Below are positions 38,401 to 44,442 of a stretch of DNA of 64,000 bases, in pieces. The stretch lies in NCBI GenBank assembly GCA_964017195.1, contig OZ024896.1, positions 27,007,430-27,071,429 of the forward strand, in the 5' to 3' direction. The DNA is from Siderastrea radians (Eukaryota; Cnidaria; Anthozoa; Scleractinia; Rhizangiidae). Numbering within the stretch: position 1 is the stretch's first letter; each line of letters starts with the position of its first letter. The notes below the pieces were generated by a model. The model did no database searches. It had not been told where the DNA came from and worked only from the letters and a program-made list of their open reading frames with translations. A program made the translations under genes and the position numbers.

Positions 38401-39307
38401 TGATGAGGTAACTGTGGAATGGCAATCGACATGCTGCAATGGTTTATTTCGATTTTCCAGAAAAGCGAGCAGGGGAAGATAGACCCGTTGGAAACCGATC
38501 GGTTGTCGGTTTACCAACAGAATAGGAGTAGGAGTACAGTAATAACATTCCTCTTATCACGGTGCTCATATGGACCATGATGGTAGGCTGTTTAATTTGT
38601 AGCCTAGCATTAAGTTGGCTAATTACCTTAACAACTTCCTTGTGCCCCGTGCACATAAAAATTGAAAGGATTAAGTGGCCTTCTCGTCCTTGACAGAAAA
38701 AAATATTTACCAGTCGTTTAGGTATTGATCGCCTCCAGTTAAATTGTCGGAAGCCGTTATAATGGAACAGTAAGGTTCATCTAGATTTGATCGTTCAGAT
38801 AAACACTGACACAGCCGATTGCCTTATTTCACCAATAGGAAAAATCTGTTGTCCAAACGTTAGTGAACCACCACTTTTGCAGACAGACAAGACAACAACA
38901 ATCTTAAAAAATGAAGCACAAGTGCGAGGTTGAGGTTTAACGTCTAAAGCCAAAATAACCCAGCCTTCAACAATAGAACAAACTGACTTACTTCTGGTAG
39001 TTGGGATGATGAACGTCACTGAACTGGAGCAAGTTTTTGGAGTAATCTTCACCCTCTTTCAGAGTGAGCCTGCATTTATCGACGCAAACCATGCCAAACA
39101 TGTGTTGACCATTCATAGGACTCACAAAATATGCCCTGCTTCGAACTCCAATTTTGCCTTCCATTGTTCCATTAAACTCTATTTCCATTTCTGTCTGTTG
39201 GCTATCTGGCTGATCAGGATACGTTGAAATACTTTCCAGTTCAGCAAGATTATCACCAAGAGTAAGCCCTCTCCATGTCTCTGTAAAAACTCCGCTCTGA
39301 ACTGAGT
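5161..39307 (-). CDS. Gene A: PA14-TSP1-C-type lectin-F5/8C-7xFN3 receptor fused to iGluR-like K+-filter channel (span of joined exons)
   Basis: Twenty exons on the minus strand join in one open frame of about 1,698 residues: 39307-38992, 38328-38171, 36809-36621, 36279-35908, 25799-25480, 25059-24891, 22443-22141, 21705-21403, 20672-20373, 17061-16762, 13639-13310, 12896-12594, 11854-11549, 11026-10629, 10069-9975, 9292-9130, 8925-8856, 7676-7414, 6391-6232 and 5441-5161. Relative domain positions are PA14 1-158, TSP1 159-221, lectin 222-345, F5/8C 346-508, FN3 509-1223, S1+M1 1224-1355, pore 1356-1387, M3 to 1441, S2 to 1552, M4 to 1606, tail to 1698. The extracellular domains sit on phase-1 borders, as expected of shuffled modules. 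The signal-peptide exon is not identified, so the 5' end is incomplete. Inferred product: a plasma-membrane adhesion receptor with its own channel. It is paralogous to gene B, which is transcribed in the opposite direction. Confidence 0.85.
5838..6186. mobile_element. MITE with AAGGCTGGTTTTCA terminal inverted repeats and internal GTCGGA minisatellite
   Basis: The ends AAGGCTGGTTTTCA (5838) and TGAAAACCAGCCTT (ending 6186) are inverted repeats. Inside are about 12 tandem GTCGGA units followed by looser inverted copies of GACTCCG. It is non-coding and sits in the intron between the M4 and tail exons of gene A. Confidence 0.7.
5862..5931 (+). repeat. (GTCGGA)n minisatellite
   Basis: About 11-12 near-perfect hexanucleotide copies. 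They generate false SE and GV repeat peptides when translated. Confidence 0.95.
6232..6391 (-). CDS. Gene A exon: transmembrane helix M4
   Basis: The exon has 160 nt, phase 0 to phase 1. It encodes a short extracellular linker ([20 protein letters not shown]), then the helix [20 protein letters not shown] followed by a basic stop-transfer [12 protein letters not shown]. The gene B equivalent (59665-59815) shares FF[ED]..SPY. Position and charge put the C-terminus in the cytoplasm. Confidence 0.88.
6620..6760 (-). repeat. Short Penelope-like 3' tail remnant
   Basis: ATCCTTACAGCAG and GGTTTGTTTTCCAAACCAAA resemble the tail of the Penelope-like copies at 14.6-16.6 kb (ATCCTTACGGCAG, GGTTTGTTTTGCAAACCGAA). 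Non-coding; a degraded fragment in a gene A intron. Confidence 0.4.
7414..7676 (-). CDS. Gene A exon: S2 ligand-binding lobe
   Basis: The exon has 263 nt, phase 1 to phase 0. Landmarks: [27 protein letters not shown], an NGSWFE sequon, [20 protein letters not shown]. The pattern is that of the iGluR/periplasmic-binding S2 lobe: 'l..Gk.DAfi.D' (with the Asp where the agonist amino group is held), then a 'GI.l.....l...l..ai' strand-helix. The ligand cannot be named from sequence. Confidence 0.85.
7677..8855 (-). other. Gene A intron between the two S2 exons
   Basis: AT-rich, with a G homopolymer near 8430-8448. No exon is needed here: the phase-1 ends of 8856-8925 and 7414-7676 join directly. 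Nothing else was recognised. Confidence 0.5.
8856..8925 (-). CDS. Gene A exon: start of S2 lobe (70-nt mini-exon)
   Basis: The exon has 70 nt, phase 0 to phase 1, with acceptor TTTATTCCAG and donor G|GTAAGTG. It encodes [17 protein letters not shown] and NGKWQM. The AVSNSTE stretch resembles the iGluR S2 start, where a 'G...N.S.E' loop contacts the agonist carboxylate. It was found by looking for the piece needed to bridge phase 0 to phase 1. Gene B has an exon of identical length and phase at 58447-58516. Confidence 0.82.
9130..9292 (-). CDS. Gene A exon: filter end (YGD) and inner helix M3
   Basis: The exon has 163 nt, phase 2 to phase 0. It starts YGDRCPKS, then the hydrophobic inner helix [20 protein letters not shown] and [10 protein letters not shown], then a polar SKQRGNR. 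The position of GTAVVAMMT matches that of the iGluR SYTAN gate motif, but the residues differ. Gene B 56303-56468 is the partner. Confidence 0.9.
9975..10069 (-). CDS. Gene A exon: pore helix and first half of selectivity filter
   Basis: The exon has 95 nt, phase 0 to phase 2, the same length as in gene B. It encodes [18 protein letters not shown] followed by ITMTTVG. The FWW.F.TMTTVG pattern is the pore helix plus filter of K+ channels and GluR0-type receptors. The intron falls inside the second-position Gly codon, so the filter is completed as TTVG-YGD by the next exon. Confidence 0.9.
10629..11026 (-). CDS. Gene A exon: Cys-rich S1-like segment and first transmembrane helix (M1)
   Basis: The exon has 398 nt, phase 1 to phase 0. 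It opens with ETCHC, followed by [10 protein letters not shown] (four cysteines), then an S1-like stretch, [20 protein letters not shown], and [11 protein letters not shown]. This resembles the end of the iGluR S1 lobe, where 'TI..R...DFS.PF...GI.iLv.k' precedes M1. The M1 helix is [21 protein letters not shown]1 is much shorter than in a classical iGluR. It aligns end to end with gene B 55203-55603 (401 nt). Confidence 0.82.
11549..11854 (-). CDS. Gene A exon: FN3 domain 7 (membrane-proximal)
   Basis: A phase 1-1 exon of 102 residues: [55 protein letters not shown]. Unlike FN3 1-6 it has no F/G-strand Cys pair and has FYSP in place of YNTSS. Gene B's last FN3 shares both traits (RFYSPTA, no Cys). 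The membrane-proximal FN3 therefore appears to be an ancestral part of the channel module. Confidence 0.88.
12594..12896 (-). CDS. Gene A exon: FN3 domain 6
   Basis: A phase 1-1 exon of 101 residues, read from the complement: [58 protein letters not shown], and [11 protein letters not shown]. The Cys pair is present. Its long open frame is broken by ORF-scan start rules, so it is easy to miss. The phases and the FN3 pattern leave little doubt. Confidence 0.87.
13310..13639 (-). CDS. Gene A exon: FN3 domain 5
   Basis: A phase 1-1 exon of 110 residues, the longest of the FN3 set. It shows a [16 protein letters not shown] start, [20 protein letters not shown], and [17 protein letters not shown] closing with VTCLLTEED. 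It carries an extra basic C-C' loop ([10 protein letters not shown]). The RRKR motif resembles a furin-type processing site in an exposed loop; that is inference only. Confidence 0.9.
14585..15486 (-). mobile_element. Penelope-like element, 5'-truncated copy (GIY-YIG end)
   Basis: The minus strand encodes the C-terminal part of a Penelope-like protein: a Cys-rich linker, then [20 protein letters not shown], the GIY-YIG nuclease signature, continuing to [16 protein letters not shown] and a stop at 14829. It is truncated at about 15486, where it abuts a second copy in the opposite direction. The tail contains AACCGAAATATCGGGCAA. It lies in the gene A intron between FN3-4 and FN3-5. Confidence 0.8.
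15487..16591 (+). mobile_element. Penelope-like element, second copy in opposite orientation
   Basis: The plus strand encodes the end of the reverse transcriptase ([51 protein letters not shown]), then, after a frame break, the linker and the start of GIY-YIG ([10 protein letters not shown]). A deletion removes the following ERFGEH region, so the nuclease is broken. Its tail is the inverted complement of the copy at 14585-15486, giving a palindrome with arms of about 800 bp. Confidence 0.8.
16762..17061 (-). CDS. Gene A exon: FN3 domain 4
   Basis: A phase 1-1 exon of 100 residues: [47 protein letters not shown], and [12 protein letters not shown]. The Cys pair is present. It lies just upstream, in transcript order, of the intron holding the inverted Penelope-like copies. 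Confidence 0.9.
17062..20372 (-). other. Gene A intron (FN3-3 to FN3-4), no feature recognised
   Basis: About 3.3 kb of AT-rich sequence. Short open frames near 19.0-19.6 kb have no recognisable content or splice context. No exon is required by phase. Confidence 0.5.
20373..20672 (-). CDS. Gene A exon: FN3 domain 3
   Basis: A phase 1-1 exon of 100 residues. It shows [55 protein letters not shown] and a closing [12 protein letters not shown]. The Cys pair is present. The ILLGYRV...AFTRIGDG wording is nearly the same as in FN3-6 and in gene B FN3-3, which suggests internal duplication. Confidence 0.9.
21403..21705 (-). CDS. Gene A exon: FN3 domain 2
   Basis: A phase 1-1 exon of 101 residues. 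It opens with [16 protein letters not shown] and has Trp in VDWQRLP, the [14 protein letters not shown]-strand, [16 protein letters not shown], and a closing Cys in [12 protein letters not shown]. It has N-glycosylation sequons (NIT, NTS) and the F/G-strand Cys pair. Confidence 0.9.
22141..22443 (-). CDS. Gene A exon: FN3 domain 1
   Basis: A phase 1-1 exon of 101 residues. The FN3 landmarks are the [10 protein letters not shown] opening, the B-strand Trp in LKVSWSPV, and the F-strand [17 protein letters not shown] Cys in the F strand (YCV) and one in the G strand (PECNV) form the family-specific Cys pair seen in all but the last FN3. It is the most membrane-distal FN3, next to the discoidin domain. 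Confidence 0.9.
22948..23042. repeat. Hairpin repeat with CACGGCGGC ends
   Basis: CACGGCGGCTTGAAGATATG at the left pairs with CATATCCTCTCGCCGCCGTG at the right with few mismatches, separated by a short AT-rich loop. MITE-like. Confidence 0.6.
23205..23364. mobile_element. MITE with TAGCCTGCGTAGCAGGCG ends
   Basis: The left end, TAGCCTGCGTAGCAGGCGTT then TCCGTA, is mirrored by TACGGAAACGCTTGCTACGC then AGGCTA. About 160 bp, non-coding. A related, more diverged copy lies at about 42252-42346. Confidence 0.65.
24721..24753 (+). repeat. (GAA)n microsatellite
   Basis: Eleven perfect GAA units; the source of a false poly-Ser frame on the minus strand. Confidence 0.95.
24891..25059 (-). CDS. Gene A exon: F5/8 type C domain, second part
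   Basis: Fifty-six residues, phase 0 to phase 1, complete the discoidin fold: KEFQGNLNG, then [22 protein letters not shown]. The final 'LR.E.YG' strand with its cysteine, which pairs with the first Cys of the domain, is typical. It is followed directly by FN3 repeat 1 in the joined protein. Confidence 0.88.
25480..25799 (-). CDS. Gene A exon: F5/8 type C (discoidin) domain, first part
   Basis: About 107 residues, phase 1 to phase 0, begin with [14 protein letters not shown] and continue with a GRLGG...AWCSS segment, then EGYFQVNL, the [12 protein letters not shown] strand and [16 protein letters not shown]. These are the standard landmarks of F5/8C domains (binding of membrane phospholipid, glycan or matrix). 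The exon ends at an AAG|GTTTGC donor. The domain is completed by the next exon. Confidence 0.92.
25800..27047 (-). other. Gene A intron, 3' flank of the LINE
   Basis: It contains two hairpin repeats: about 26020-26090 (GAGCATACTAATGAGGC and its inverse) and about 26556-26670 (AATGAACGCTCGTGTCCTAT and GGACACTATATCCCACAG with inverted GTTCATT). Otherwise no coding content was recognised. Confidence 0.5.
27543..30714 (-). pseudogene. LINE ORF2 (endonuclease remnant, reverse transcriptase), broken
   Basis: Five open pieces follow on the minus strand: 30714-30505, the end of an AP endonuclease ([31 protein letters not shown]); about 30222-29208, RT motifs [44 protein letters not shown]; 29217-28696, [13 protein letters not shown] and the catalytic QYADDTTLI; 28744-28283, thumb/linker; 27998-27543, with [17 protein letters not shown] and [15 protein letters not shown] (Cys-rich tail). 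Frame shifts separate the pieces. The first three quarters of the endonuclease are absent: ORF1 ends 13 nt from where the endonuclease remnant becomes open. Confidence 0.88.
30701..31576 (-). CDS. LINE ORF1 protein (coiled coil plus RNA-binding-like domain)
   Basis: A complete 291-residue open frame with ATG and stop. The N-terminus is acidic and Ser-rich; residues about 40-150 are a long heptad-rich helix ([20 protein letters not shown] type). Next comes [17 protein letters not shown], then [29 protein letters not shown] and [14 protein letters not shown]. This is the layout of L1/Tx1 ORF1 proteins (trimeric coiled coil, RRM, C-terminal domain), which package the element RNA. It is the only fully open gene of this LINE. 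Confidence 0.85.
   Translation of the reverse strand: MSAKGKVRSETSSDSSNSPEEKRSREAQNESILSETDDEVLEALKMAEDVGKKIDLILAKLSKLDNIESRLENVFEVIANIEESVAYLDREVKELKRKSKKVDKAVEELETSVTFNGEDIADLKRDVKAAQFENENLKKQMLYQEHYSRRDNLLFVGIGEENPQLSGDDDQVGSRQKVENTNEVLFNSMEQELQITNARDKFEFQRVHRLGKPKVNESRSIIARFLRYRYQDRKEVLNQARKTLRDKDYSVFEDMPKELHDLRKPQVDKLKEAKKRGLTAYFSKRYPDARC
32113..32930. mobile_element. Candidate non-autonomous element with CCTCCCCGGGAATTTGA-like ends
   Basis: Near the left end CCTCCCCGGGAATTTGATG is matched in inverse by GTCAAATGCCCGAGGAGG near the right end. Both flanks carry several further ATTTGAC words. The interior is non-coding and holds a perfect hairpin. Confidence 0.45.
32368..32460. repeat. Near-perfect hairpin (GTTCAATTTTATCCTTGG)
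   Basis: GTTCAATTTTATCCTTGG then TTCAATTTT is followed, after a 30-bp AT loop, by AAAATTGAA then CCAAGGATAAAATTGAAC. It would fold as a stem of over 30 bp; a nested MITE is likely. Confidence 0.75.
35908..36279 (-). CDS. Gene A exon: C-type lectin-like domain
   Basis: A phase 1-1 exon of 124 residues encodes a whole [20 protein letters not shown], the [10 protein letters not shown] helix, [17 protein letters not shown], and a C-terminal NCVYL...[12 protein letters not shown]. An EPN tripeptide (IEPNGN) sits where mannose-type Ca2+/sugar-binding residues lie. The usual WND is replaced by WLD, so Ca2+-dependent sugar binding is plausible but not assured. Four canonical Cys plus an extra N-terminal Cys are visible (long-form CTLD). 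Confidence 0.92.
36621..36809 (-). CDS. Gene A exon: thrombospondin type-1 repeat
   Basis: A single phase 1-1 exon of 63 residues carries a clear TSP1 repeat: [15 protein letters not shown], followed by LRSRTRSTC and a closing [10 protein letters not shown]. The CSVTCG motif is the usual O-fucosylation/heparin-binding core. The tryptophan ladder is reduced to W-x-x-W. The segment between the Arg ladder and the last cysteines is long ([13 protein letters not shown]). It lies between the PA14 and lectin exons. Confidence 0.88.
38171..38328 (-). CDS. Gene A exon: PA14 domain, second part
   Basis: Fifty-two residues with the typical PA14 C-terminal half: [15 protein letters not shown], then [14 protein letters not shown], ending near AAYIPG. 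This fits the family pattern 'l.aGk.Y.i.v.h.e..g...l.v...pdg'. The CAG acceptor gives a phase-2 start that joins PA14 part 1 exactly, and the donor is phase 1, as in all following modules. The exon is too short and too interrupted for a simple ORF scan. The neighbouring exon supplies the first half of the same fold. Confidence 0.72.
38992..39307 (-). CDS. Gene A exon: PA14 domain, first part
   Basis: The exon encodes about 105 residues resembling the start of a PA14 domain: GVFTETWRG, then a YPDQP element, then an RSRAYFVSP...[11 protein letters not shown] core, the equivalent of the 'R..GYF..P..G.Y.F' pattern. PA14 domains are beta-barrel carbohydrate-binding or adhesion modules. The acceptor is placed at a TTCAG giving a phase-1 start; a second CAG ten bases downstream is an alternative. 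The donor AA|GTAAGT is phase 2, which matches the next exon. Upstream of the acceptor the frame is closed by a stop, so another 5' exon must exist. Confidence 0.75.
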
Positions 39308-39896
39308 CTGAATTTAAGACCAGAGTAAGGTGGCTGTAAATGCTCAATCTTTACTTTGATTCCTTTTTAGCAATAAGGCCACAAAGACAGCCAAACAATT
39401 ATAACAAGTTTATTTTTTGATTACATTACCTAAACATTGCTATTTTTAGCGACACCATAGAGAACCCACAGTCGCTTATTTCTAATCTGTTTGCGCTAAT
39501 ATTTGTAAAACTGCAACGAAACAAAAATGGTAGAAATAAACTCGCCTGATGTCTTCTTGAATCTGCTGCAGGGCCATGTGGGATGAATTTCGTTTTGAAA
39601 TGTATTTTTTCTAGATATTTGTCGCTTTTCGTTCGAATTACCTTTGCGGGTGGGTTCCCTATGGCGACACGTTAATTTAGCGTCCGGTGTTATATTTCAG
39701 ATTTTCGGAGTTTCCCGCATGAAACAATACACGTACGATCTTAAGCGAAATTTTAAAAAATCCCCTTCATATTTTAGGACTATTTTTTTTCTCTATTGTT
39801 GGTGTTGTTTCTCAGTGCAGAACCCGTTAAGCTTATTATGACATTCAACCGGACTTAAAATCCAATGAAATTAGATACGATGAATATTCAATTCAC

Positions 39897-39957
39897 CTGG
39901 CAAACAAGAGGAATTGTAATGAATAGCTGCACGACTTGAGTTGAACCTCAGCAAAGT
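39897..39957 (-). CDS. Possible extra 5' exon of gene A
   Basis: A 61-nt segment lies between a TTCTCTTTTCCAG acceptor and a G|GTGAAT donor. Read in phase 0 to 1 it gives TLLRFNSSRAAIHYNSSCLP, with two sequons and one Cys, and it would join the PA14 exon in frame. There is no paralog or domain support; it could be chance. Confidence 0.25.
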
Positions 39958-40729
39958 CTGGAAAAGAGAACATGGAAACTTTTGCTTTGATTCATTAATG
40001 TGGCGATTGGAACAAAAAGTAATAACTTTTTCTGACGAGGATTGAAGCTATCAATCCCATACCCAGTTACTGTGGTAAACTGTCTAGGGTGCCCAAAGGA
40101 TTGTTTCATTGGTTTATTAGTTCAGAAGTCTTTTGTCACCTCATGTTTGGATTTGATTGTGAGTTTTTCATTATTGATGTGTCACCTGGAGCATTTCGAT
40201 GCCTTTGGTTTTCTGAAGTACAAAATGTTTTTTGGATACAAAAACAGGCCAGCAAGGATTCTCGGAAACTTGTCAACGGTTCGGGAATTGGGGAATAAGG
40301 TTTCGCTCTCTAAAATATCCTGCCACCTTAGATCCAAGAAAAGAATCCAAAGAATCCAGATATATAAAATGTTATTGGCTTCCATAGATATTCTTTAATT
40401 GCTTTAAAGGCCCTAAATCAATCTTGAGAAACAGAAAAGGCATTCTACGTCTTCGCTTAAACGTTGTCTTGTTGGCGTCCCCCACGTCAATCCCAAACAA
40501 TTTTAATGTAATAAGTTCCCTACTTTGCGATGACATTTTCAATCAGTCTGAATTATTCTGAATAATTGACCTAAATTCTTTTATTCACTTCTCTGAAAAC
40601 TATTGACAAAACATAGATCAAGAAATTATCCCCTGTTGGTTGATTTTCTTTATTTGTGGTTTGCGCAAAAGAGGGCTAGATTCAAATCTCTTTGAAAGCT
40701 AAGAACGATGTGTTTTTTTTTCTTGTTAG

Positions 40730-40885
40730 ATCTCAGTTATGCAGCAAAATGACGTGTCTTGGAAAGAATACAATGGTATTTTCGAGGACGAAGATGCGGA
40801 GATTTTCTTAAGACCAACAGATGCTAAACGTACTTTGAAGAGACCTAATATTTATAAAAGACGAAAAAGAAAGACATTTAAGTGA
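40730..40885 (+). CDS. Candidate terminal exon of an unknown plus-strand gene
   Basis: A strong acceptor (a long T tract, then CTTGTTAG) is followed by 51 open codons and a stop. The peptide is acidic then very basic, ending LKRPNIYKRRKRKTFK. An AATAAA lies at 40904-40909, only 19 nt after the stop. Upstream exons were not identified and I do not recognise the product. It could equally be a short intronless ORF starting at the ATG at 40739. Confidence 0.35.
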   Translation: MSVMQQNDVSWKEYNGIFEDEDAEIFLRPTDAKRTLKRPNIYKRRKRKTFK

Positions 40886-40903
40886 AACATACCATAAGAA
40901 GGA

Positions 40904-40909
40904 AATAAA
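40904..40909 (+). terminator. Candidate polyadenylation signal
   Basis: AATAAA 19 nt downstream of the stop of the putative terminal exon at 40730-40885. Confidence 0.4.
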
Positions 40910-41390
40910 ACAACATATTCCACTTGAACAAATACCGCCTTGCCCAACTGCTGAAAAATACTTCAGGTCATAACTGCTAACTGACAATAAATGACAAACG
41001 ACCCGAAATAATTTTGTTTTATTTTCCTGAACCAAAATAAAATCGATTGTATTTAGCAGCGGGATATTCATCTGAGAGAACAAATGAAAGCAAGATAGGG
41101 TTAATTTGTTAGCTTTCCAACTTTTCAAAACAATGTGATTATGAAAGCTTAAGTTGTTTTAAAAAGTAGCAAATTTATGCTTCCAGAAAATCTTTGTGGC
41201 GTTTCTCTCTGTTTTAATTTTTTTTTTCATTGTGAAGCCGAAAATCGGTGAATATAATCGTTTGATATACCTCGTCCGCCCGTATAATTCATACTGTGGT
41301 TCTTCACCTCTTCACGTGAAAATTCGTGATCTTCGCATCAATGGCCCTTAATTAGCTTTGCATGGGACTAATTTTTGAAACGAAATTTAG

Positions 41391-41656
41391 CTTGCGACCG
41401 AGCCACCCTTGATGCAAACTTTAAAAATACATATGTTATTAACTTTGAAAACCCTGGTAAAGTGTTCACGAAGTTTACATATAGACTGGAAGCTGCTTGT
41501 GATCTGGCGAAAAAGCAAAAACAAAAGTTATTAAAGCACGGAAAAGGGTGTTATATTGTTTTCAAGGCGATTTCTGCAGGACAGAACTTAAAACGTGAAC
41601 TGAAAGAAAGCGTTTTAACGTACAATTCTCTTCAGAAATATTTGGTAGCTATCTAA
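41391..41656 (+). CDS. Candidate terminal exon of an unknown plus-strand gene
   Basis: An open frame of about 88 codons follows a TTTAG acceptor-like site. It encodes a basic helical segment (RLEAACDLAKKQKQKLLKHG, then YIVFKAISAGQNLKREL) with no family I recognise. An AATAAA lies at 41736-41741, 80 nt after the stop. It lies in the divergent region between genes A and B. It may belong with the exon at 40730-40885 as an alternative 3' end. Confidence 0.35.
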
Positions 41657-41735
41657 GAATGCAAACAAAAATTTGGGAAAAAAGAAAAGTGAGTGAAGAA
41701 GCTTTCAGGCTTCTCTTTAGCTTGAAATTCTAGTC

Positions 41736-41741
41736 AATAAA
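41736..41741 (+). terminator. Candidate polyadenylation signal
   Basis: AATAAA 80 nt downstream of the stop of the putative terminal exon at 41391-41656. Confidence 0.4.
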
Positions 41742-42251
41742 ACTTGTCGTAAAACAATTTGGACATTTGAGAAGATCTTAAAGCATTTGCCTGCGGCTCC
41801 TGCGTTCTACATATCTCTGGTGTTAACGCCAGTCGTGTTTCATAACAATATAATACATGGTTTAACTTCTTTATTTGGTAAATTGTCAGTCTTTCTGGTT
41901 ATCTTTCAGTAGAATCCTTTTTTCAGTTCCTTCAAAGAAAAAATTTACCCAAAAATTTACTGCATGTCTATGAAATTCAGTAGAATGTAACAAAACGGGT
42001 TTATTGCCAATAAACAATGAACTACAACTGCAATAGTTACGAATTTAATACAGTACTAAGAATAATGTCGCCTCCGTCATTGTTTTGAATTCGTGCTAGA
42101 AATTAAAACAATCGTCATCTGCGTATCATAAGGCGTGATTGCTGATTTAAAATTGGGTAAATGTTTGCCTAAATATCTCAGTGTAATTTTGACTTTATTA
42201 CGAGATCTGGAGCAAGTAGTTTGCAGACATAACTAAGGATTGTCGGTTACA

Positions 42252-42346
42252 GTAGCTTGCGTAGCAAGCGTTTCCGTAGGCTATTTCGCAAGTTTCAAGA
42301 AATGCTTGGAAGGTGCGGAAACACCTACGGAAACACTTGCTTACAA
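42252..42346. repeat. Diverged copy of the GCGTAGC MITE
   Basis: TAGCTTGCGTAGCAAGCGTT then TCCGTAGG at the left, and CCTACGGAAACACTTGCTTA at the right, match the ends of the element at 23205-23364 with changes. Confidence 0.5.
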
Positions 42347-43218
42347 GGTCACTGTTGACTTGTTATCTATCCAAAATGTAATTTTAAGTTATTGCGTAGG
42401 ATATTTTTCCGCGTGTTTTTTTTAAATCGTTGTACCTACGCATGCAAATTTTTTGTCTTTCGTTCGTTTGCCTACATTAATCGTTCCAAACTTCACCTTT
42501 TTTAAAAACCAATAACCAATGTGAATGTCACGTCCATTCGAAAGAAAGAGGACTGTGTCAGAGGTATGATTCAGAAAACAACTACATCAGAACACTTTAA
42601 CTCACCTGATGACATGAAAGGCTTTTTAAAAGTTTTGCAGTTTTATCTTTAAAAAGTTTTGCAGATTTCAACAAAATGCAAATTTTAACCGAAGCATTTC
42701 ATTTAAAATATCTGTTTATTAAAAGTTAATAATGGCATACTTTACAAAAAGGTATTACTTTTTTATGTTTGGCGGCTTTCGGTATCTGCCTTGTTCTCAC
42801 ATCGTATCACCTGCTGGGAAATACTCTTAAATTTAATGACATAGCGACTATTTAAAAGTTCCATCAGGCATTCACTTTCAGCTACTCAAAAATTCTGTTA
42901 AAAGCTAACTACTCAGAAAAGATACCAAAGATTAATCGATCTATAGGTTGATTCAGAATTACCACATTGATGACCTTGTGTAAGCATTTGTTAACACCAA
43001 GAAAGATAGATTTAGATGACTGACTTTGGTAAAAATTGGACGACCTACCTCGAAATTATTTCCTAATTTTCGTAATTGCTAGTCCTGGTAGTTATGTGGA
43101 ATAGGACACCCTCCCCTAGTTGCCAATTTTCATCATTTTTGTGACTTGCTTGTTAAAGGCCATGCTAAATATACTTGCGTGCGGCATTTTGAAGGCAATT
43201 TGGCGGCGATGCAATTTT

Positions 43219-43630
43219 CCCTTTCGTAAACGGTCGTTGCCATTTTTAAGACACTTTAAGTTTTTCTACTAAAAAGAAAGACATTCACAACCCAGATTCT
43301 AACCCCGGTCCTTTCATATGCTAATCTCTCTCCCTTACCACTACACTACCACACCAATCCGCCACAATTCCGAAAAATTAAAGTACACATTATAATTAAC
43401 TGTCTTTCATAACTGACACATCTATAATAGGTGACCCTAGCCCTTTCCAAAACTTTTAACAGAAATCTAACTTGGGCTTAAACTTTGTTCTTTCTAAGAC
43501 TATTTAAAAATGCATTTGTTGCCTTATTGTGACTTAATCCAGAGCATATATTACATCTACCATGACAAAAGGCTTGGTTACCAATGATGGCATCGACCGT
43601 CAAAAATGGCAACGACCGTTTACGAAAGGG
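43219..43630. mobile_element. Inverted-repeat element enclosing a tRNA-like sequence
   Basis: CCCTTTCGTAAACGGTCGTT then GCCATTTTT (43219-43247) is repeated exactly in inverse at 43602-43630, a 29-bp perfect inverted repeat. Between them, on the minus strand at about 43284-43362, lies GTAGTGTAGTGGTAAGG (box A-like) and GGGGTTAGAATC (box B-like), resembling a tRNA-derived SINE head. Confidence 0.6.
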
Positions 43631-44360
43631 AAATAGGCGGCGGCGATTTGATGATGCCTGCAACATAATCGCCGATCATCGGCGATAGTAACTAATTCCC
43701 ATTTATGTTATATTTATTTTATTCAGTTTCATTTTTTTGCAAAATTACAGAGCTTTACAAGTAAATACACTTACTACTAAGTCTTAAAACAAGGTTTAAC
43801 CGAAGACCGTACGTGTGGGTGTTCTCATAAACAAATGAGTTTACTAGAGAAAATACAACTATTTAATAGCATAATATCGTTTAATTCTATATTTTTTTCT
43901 ACCTCTTTCGTTTTTTATCGGAGTTAACCAAAAGTTTTTTTTTTTTTTTAGTAGTTTCGTGCCATCCGGGGTAGTCACCGTGCCGAGTATTCTTGACATT
44001 ACCTAAAACGGCTCTTAAATAATTCATGGCGGTGTGCAAAACTTCATTTAAGAAAGTACATGTCAAAAAATCGGTTTCGCAATTTCTTAAGGATTTGCCA
44101 AGAAGGGGATGGTTGTTGTAACATGAAAAAGCAAAACACTAATCGATTCCACACAATTTTATGCTAAATTAAATGAGCCGGATAGAAATTTTCAACTAAA
44201 ATTTAGCGTAGAAGAAATGCGATAGACAGGTATGCCCTACAGATATGAGGCCAGGTGTTTTATTAAAAGGTAATAAATACAAAGTAATTTAAAAGACACA
44301 CAATAGCACGTATATCATCAATCGGCGGTAACACGCAAGCATGATAGGGGAGAAAGAAAC

Positions 44361-44442
44361 ATGACGTTCCTGCAAATACGTTTCTTCCTTTCTATTCAGG
44401 TTATTCTGTGGGTAAACGGATTGGTATTCGGCTCATTACTTG
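44361..44442 (+). CDS. Gene B first exon: signal peptide
   Basis: ATG in the context AGAAACATGA opens a 27-codon hydrophobic leader (MTFLQIRFFLSIQVILWVNG, then LVFGSLL), ending at G|GTAAGC in phase 1. This is the phase required by the FN3 exons and typical of signal-peptide exons. The total joined length stays a multiple of three. It is the best candidate first exon, though a 4.3-kb intron with a large foldback separates it from the first FN3. Confidence 0.6.

Larger units (their letters stand above)
39958..44360. promoter_or_regulatory. Divergent intergenic region between genes A and B
   Basis: The two genes point away from each other across this region, so promoters for both should lie in or near it, although the first exon of gene A is not located. 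It also holds two candidate terminal exons (40730-40885, 41391-41656), a MITE copy near 42252-42346 and a tRNA-like inverted-repeat element at 43219-43630. No core promoter motif could be assigned. Confidence 0.35.
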
